Shown here: positions 35,132 to 38,061 of the stretch, piece after piece
Position numbering within the stretch: the stretch's first letter is position 1
Layout of the letters: every line of letters starts with the position of its first letter
Source: a bacterium
Lineage (GTDB): Bacteria; Verrucomicrobiota; Lentisphaeria; Victivallales; GWF2-38-69
Assembly (NCBI GenBank): GCA_021781705.1
Contig: JAJXWI010000015.1
Coordinates: 1-38,061 of the forward strand
DNA: 38,061 nt
Reading direction: 5' to 3'
The notes under the pieces: model-generated
Seen by the model: only the letters and a program-made list of their open reading frames with translations
The model's database searches: none
Told to the model about the DNA's origin: nothing
Made by a program: the position numbers and the translations under genes

Positions 35132-35550
35132 AAAGCGAAGCGAAACGAATTATGGTTGATATGTCAGCGACATTGATTCATCATGGCCATATACGCATAC
35201 TTAAAGCTGCCAAGAAATTAGGCACTGTGATAGTGGCTCTTACAATGGACAATGAGATCATTGCCAAAAAAGGATATGAGCCTGAGCTAAACTTTGCGGA
35301 ACGTAGTGAGATTCTTGAGGCAATTAAATATGTTGATGAAGTTGTGCCTTCCCCTTGGTTATTAGACGAGGCCTTTCTCAGTTTGCATAAAATTGATTTG
35401 CTGGTACACGGCCATGACAATACCAATCTTATTATTCCGGAGCGGCTACTGGTTTTGCCGCGCACGAAAGGGGTTAGTAGCAATATTTTGCGCAGTAGAG
35501 TTTTGAAAACAGTTGCTGAATTTATAGCATTAAGAGAGGAAAAGATATGA
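35128..35550 (+). CDS. Stand-alone cytidylyltransferase
   Basis: The 140-residue protein is a small CTP:phosphocholine/glycerol-3-phosphate-type nucleotidyltransferase, with an HHGH motif at 18-21 and the RTKGVSS loop near the C-terminus. It probably makes CMP-aminoethylphosphonate or a related CMP ester. The cassette thus has two cytidylyltransferase units, this one and the N-terminal domain of the mutase fusion. Here the second loop is closer to the classic RTxGxS form, so it may be the active enzyme while the fused one has diverged, or the two may act on different substrates. It overlaps both neighbours by 4 bases. Confidence 0.85.
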   Translation: MKSEAKRIMVDMSATLIHHGHIRILKAAKKLGTVIVALTMDNEIIAKKGYEPELNFAERSEILEAIKYVDEVVPSPWLLDEAFLSLHKIDLLVHGHDNTNLIIPERLLVLPRTKGVSSNILRSRVLKTVAEFIALREEKI

Positions 35551-36233
35551 GCAATTGGAAAGAAATATGGAATAGGAGAAACTCAGACGAAGGAGTAATA
35601 GATTTGGACACCCTTATCAAGTTAGACGGATATGATACAGGAGCTGGGCGGATTGATGCGACAAATTGGCGACGACATGCTGCATCTATTGCGAATAGGC
35701 TCGGCATAAATAATGGTGCAACTGTGTACGAAGTAGGCTGTGGTTCGGGTGCGTTTCTATATGCATTGCGGGAGTTGTTTCCTATCAAGGTGGGAGGTAT
35801 TGACTATTCTGCAGGACTTATAGCGACTGCATCCCAGGCCATGCCGGACGGGCATTTCACAGAAGGTGGTGCCGCAACACTTGACATTGTGCCACAATAC
35901 GATTTTGTAATTTCAAACGGCGTGTTTCATTACTTTAGTCTTGAATATGCTAGTGAGGTTTTGGAACGTATGATGAAGAAGTCAAAAATTTCAGTTGGCA
36001 TCATGGATATTCCTGATGTGGCTACCAAAGATGAGGCAGAGGCATTGAGGCGTGGTATTTTGGGGCCAGAGGAATATAATGAAAAGTACAAAGGGCTTGA
36101 GCACACATATTATGCACGGAGCTGGTTTGAGGAGCAAGCAAAGGAACATGGATTTACGTGTAAGATATTTGATGGCTGTGTGCCGAACTATGCCCAAAAC
36201 TCTTTCAGATTTGGAATTATTATACATAAATAG
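35547..36233 (+). CDS. Class I SAM-dependent methyltransferase
   Basis: This 228-residue enzyme has the SAM-binding motif EVGCGSGAF (62-70) and a conserved acidic residue in the next strand (GGIDYS). Translational overlap with the cytidylyltransferase suggests a substrate in the same pathway. N-methylation of aminoethylphosphonate is plausible, since N-methylated forms are known in phosphonate-bearing lipids and glycans, but O-methylation of a sugar is equally open. The membrane transferase gene follows after a 74-base spacer. Confidence 0.78.
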   Translation: MSNWKEIWNRRNSDEGVIDLDTLIKLDGYDTGAGRIDATNWRRHAASIANRLGINNGATVYEVGCGSGAFLYALRELFPIKVGGIDYSAGLIATASQAMPDGHFTEGGAATLDIVPQYDFVISNGVFHYFSLEYASEVLERMMKKSKISVGIMDIPDVATKDEAEALRRGILGPEEYNEKYKGLEHTYYARSWFEEQAKEHGFTCKIFDGCVPNYAQNSFRFGIIIHK

Positions 36234-36307
36234 TTCTGTGTTAAAAATTACCTTGTATTCTGTAAAAAAAACACAAAACATATACCAAAGATAAAATTTA
36301 TAAAAAA

Positions 36308-37177
36308 ATGAAAAAAATTCGTGAAATAAGAAAAGGATTATATTCTAATGCTAAAGAAGTAAGTATTAATGAATATGGAGTTGATTTAGATAATTGGCGT
36401 GCGGAACCATATACAAGCCTAAAGGCCAGATTTTATATGGAAGCAAGTTCTGTTCTAGTTTGGCTGTTATTGAAAACTAAAATAAAACCGAACACAGTTA
36501 CTATTTTTTATGGTCTTGCAGGAATAATAGGATGTGTTCTTTTATCGATTCCATATAAATGGACAATAATTGTTGCTTTGTTTATATTTTTTACTAAAGG
36601 CATCTTGGATTGGACTGACGGTCAACTCGCACGTGAGACAAAGCAAACGTCCCTTGCCGGACATATGCTCGATGCTTATGGGGCACAGCTTGGGGCTTTG
36701 GGTCTACAAATTGGCCTGGGATTTTATGTTGCACAAAAAGTGGATTTTATGCCTTTTTTTTATTTAGTACCACTAATTCCATTTTTTTATACCGCAAGTT
36801 TAACCAGTTTTTGTTACTCTCCACTGTTTGACCAGATCAGTAAAGAATCTTTAAAAATCCAAAATGAGAAAAATCTGCAAAAAGAAAAGAATGGAGAGAA
36901 TAATGGTGCTGATGATATTCGTAGTGATAGATGGAAGCGATATCTATGGATAAACCATGTTCTTGACGATCGCGCTAGAAGCGTGGATTTTATATTATTA
37001 TTGATATTAATAGAGATTATTTATCCTTCTTTTTTTGTTACATGGATAGTCTTTTTATTGCTTGTTTTTAAGAGATTTTTAATTTTTAGTGGGAAGTTTT
37101 ATCTTGTGGCATATAAAGGCTGGGTAGAAAGAACATTGGAAACCAAGCTGAATGAAATCCTCAGCGGTAAGTCATAA
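36308..37177 (+). CDS. CDP-alcohol phosphatidyltransferase-like membrane enzyme with a missing Asp
   Basis: The 289-residue protein has several membrane helices and the family signature at 101-126: D101-W-T-D104-G105-x2-A108-R109-x8-G118-x3-D122-x3. The consensus ends in a fourth Asp, the presumed catalytic base, but position 126 is Ala (codon gca). A charged insert (about 185-220) separates the later helices. Known relatives move a phospho-alcohol from a CDP-alcohol to a second alcohol. After a phosphonate pathway and a cytidylyltransferase, it may move aminoethylphosphonate from its CMP ester to a lipid or glycan. The missing residue means a different mechanism, a helper protein, or lost activity. 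Codon use returns to the AT-rich style here. Confidence 0.82.
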   Translation: MKKIREIRKGLYSNAKEVSINEYGVDLDNWRAEPYTSLKARFYMEASSVLVWLLLKTKIKPNTVTIFYGLAGIIGCVLLSIPYKWTIIVALFIFFTKGILDWTDGQLARETKQTSLAGHMLDAYGAQLGALGLQIGLGFYVAQKVDFMPFFYLVPLIPFFYTASLTSFCYSPLFDQISKESLKIQNEKNLQKEKNGENNGADDIRSDRWKRYLWINHVLDDRARSVDFILLLILIEIIYPSFFVTWIVFLLLVFKRFLIFSGKFYLVAYKGWVERTLETKLNEILSGKS

Positions 37178-37219
37178 TTTTAGCATTTAATTATCTAAAA
37201 CGGAGTAAAGTCGTATTTT

Positions 37220-38061
37220 ATGGAATTATTAAAATATTTGCAGTCGACGTATCAAATTAATAAAGATGGTATTTTTTCATCTGACAATGGTGCTTACTGG
37301 TCCAATCTGAACAAAGATGAAAACAAGTTTATGATTGAAGCAGTGAGAAGTGGTACCGCCAGAGACGCACTGTTAAAATATCAACCACAGTTGGAAGAAG
37401 TTATTTATTCCCCAAAACGTCAGGCTGGACTTGAGATACTTCAATTGCGTGGTGACGAGGTTTGCATAGACTACGGATGTATGTGGGGTGCCTTGACAGT
37501 GCCTTTGGCGCTAAGAACAAAATTTGTGCTTGGAGTTGACCAGACGGAAGAATCCCTGCAATTTCTGAAAGCAAGGGTGAGAGACGAGGGAGTTGACAAT
37601 GTCGCACTGCTGCGCAACGACTTAAGAAAGATGCCTGCATTTCCCGAGCAGGCACGAGTAGATGTTGCTGTTGTCAATGGTGTTCTGGAATGGATCCCAG
37701 AGGTTGGTGACATTGAATTAAAGATGTATTATGGAAAACATCATAGAAAAAACTATTCTGGAAATCCCGGAGAACAGCATGAATCCTTCTTACGCCGTGT
37801 TCACCAAAATATGAAAGATAAGGGTAAACTCTATCTGGCTATTGAAAATCGTTTTGATTTTAAAATGTTTTTTGGTGTTAATGACCCACATTCAAATACA
37901 CCTTTCACCAGTGTCTTGCCGAGAAAAATTGCTAACTTAGTTTCCCTAGCAAAGCTTGGAAGACCCTATGTGAATTGGCTTTATTCTTTTAATGGAATAA
38001 GATCATTGCTTACAAAATCAGGTTTTTCAAGGGTAGATTTGTATATGTGTTTTCCTGACTA
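37220..38061 (+). CDS. Partial class I SAM-dependent methyltransferase (runs off the right edge)
   Basis: An open frame begins with ATG at 37220 (GGAG lies about 14 bases before it) and continues for 280 codons plus 2 bases to the end of the window without a stop, so the C-terminus is missing. The stretch CIDYGCMWGALTVPLA is a SAM-binding motif with the usual first Gly replaced by Tyr-Gly spacing, followed by GVDQTEE and a VVNGVLEWIPEV segment typical of methyltransferases. An N-terminal region of about 75 residues precedes this domain. It follows the membrane transferase by 42 bases and has higher GC than that gene. The substrate is unknown. Confidence 0.72.
   Translation, partial: MELLKYLQSTYQINKDGIFSSDNGAYWSNLNKDENKFMIEAVRSGTARDALLKYQPQLEEVIYSPKRQAGLEILQLRGDEVCIDYGCMWGALTVPLALRTKFVLGVDQTEESLQFLKARVRDEGVDNVALLRNDLRKMPAFPEQARVDVAVVNGVLEWIPEVGDIELKMYYGKHHRKNYSGNPGEQHESFLRRVHQNMKDKGKLYLAIENRFDFKMFFGVNDPHSNTPFTSVLPRKIANLVSLAKLGRPYVNWLYSFNGIRSLLTKSGFSRVDLYMCFPD

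Noticed and set aside
1-38061. CRISPR arrays, tRNA or rRNA genes
   Set aside because: No regularly spaced repeats and no recognisable tRNA or rRNA sequence were seen on either strand by eye.

Overview
The window looks like chromosomal DNA of a Gram-negative, probably motile bacterium of modest GC content. The grounds are ordinary bacterial housekeeping genes (trpS, ruvA), a chemotaxis pair, a membrane c-di-GMP sensor, a lipoprotein with a standard lipobox, and Shine-Dalgarno starts. The phylum cannot be fixed from the sequence alone; an uncultured or environmental lineage is plausible. About 30 kb of the 38 kb is one long plus-strand cluster for a cell-surface glycan.

Positions 1-7008 hold mostly unrelated genes: an ISL3-type insertion sequence (171-1559) inserted just past the stop of a minus-strand cheC-like gene, a CheY-type receiver, trpS, ruvA, and a CACHE/HAMP/PAS/PAS/GGDEF diguanylate cyclase. 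A run of 11 G lies between cheY and trpS.

Positions 7009-7763 form the control head of the glycan cluster. A specialised NusG/RfaH-type antiterminator gene is followed by a leader that carries a degenerate copy of the gene's own 3' end and a sequence very close to the ops/JUMPstart pause element of enterobacterial surface-polysaccharide operons.

Positions 7764-24883 make activated sugars. WbpA and WbpP homologues should give UDP-GalNAcA. LegB, LegC, LegH, LegI, LegG and a CMP-sugar synthetase, with PtmA- and PtmE-like proteins and a Gfo/Idh/MocA oxidoreductase, form an essentially complete CMP-legionaminic acid route that may use GDP-linked precursors. A HisF-like/HisH-like/PP-loop trio probably converts an acetamido group into an acetamidino group. 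A C-methyltransferase and an odd short-chain dehydrogenase suggest a further branched or deoxy sugar. A lipoprotein with a carbohydrate-binding look sits between the two blocks.

Positions 24880-31515 hold assembly and decoration genes: a hexapeptide acyltransferase, a radical SAM protein with a B12-binding-like N-terminus, a GT-B glycosyltransferase, an unassigned protein with sialyltransferase-like motifs, and a Wzx-type flippase.

Positions 31665-37177 are a phosphonate cassette: a cytidylyltransferase-PEP mutase fusion, phosphonopyruvate decarboxylase, 2-aminoethylphosphonate (AEP) transaminase, a second free-standing cytidylyltransferase, a SAM methyltransferase, and a CDP-alcohol phosphatidyltransferase-like membrane enzyme lacking one signature Asp. 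A partial methyltransferase gene runs off the right edge. The simplest reading is that AEP (perhaps N-methylated) is made, activated as a CMP ester and transferred to the glycan or to a lipid, giving a surface polymer carrying both an amidinated nonulosonic acid and a phosphonate. No polymerase (Wzy), ligase or initiating transferase is visible, so the cluster probably continues downstream. No tRNA, rRNA or CRISPR array was seen, and no gene-free stretch exceeds 300 bases.
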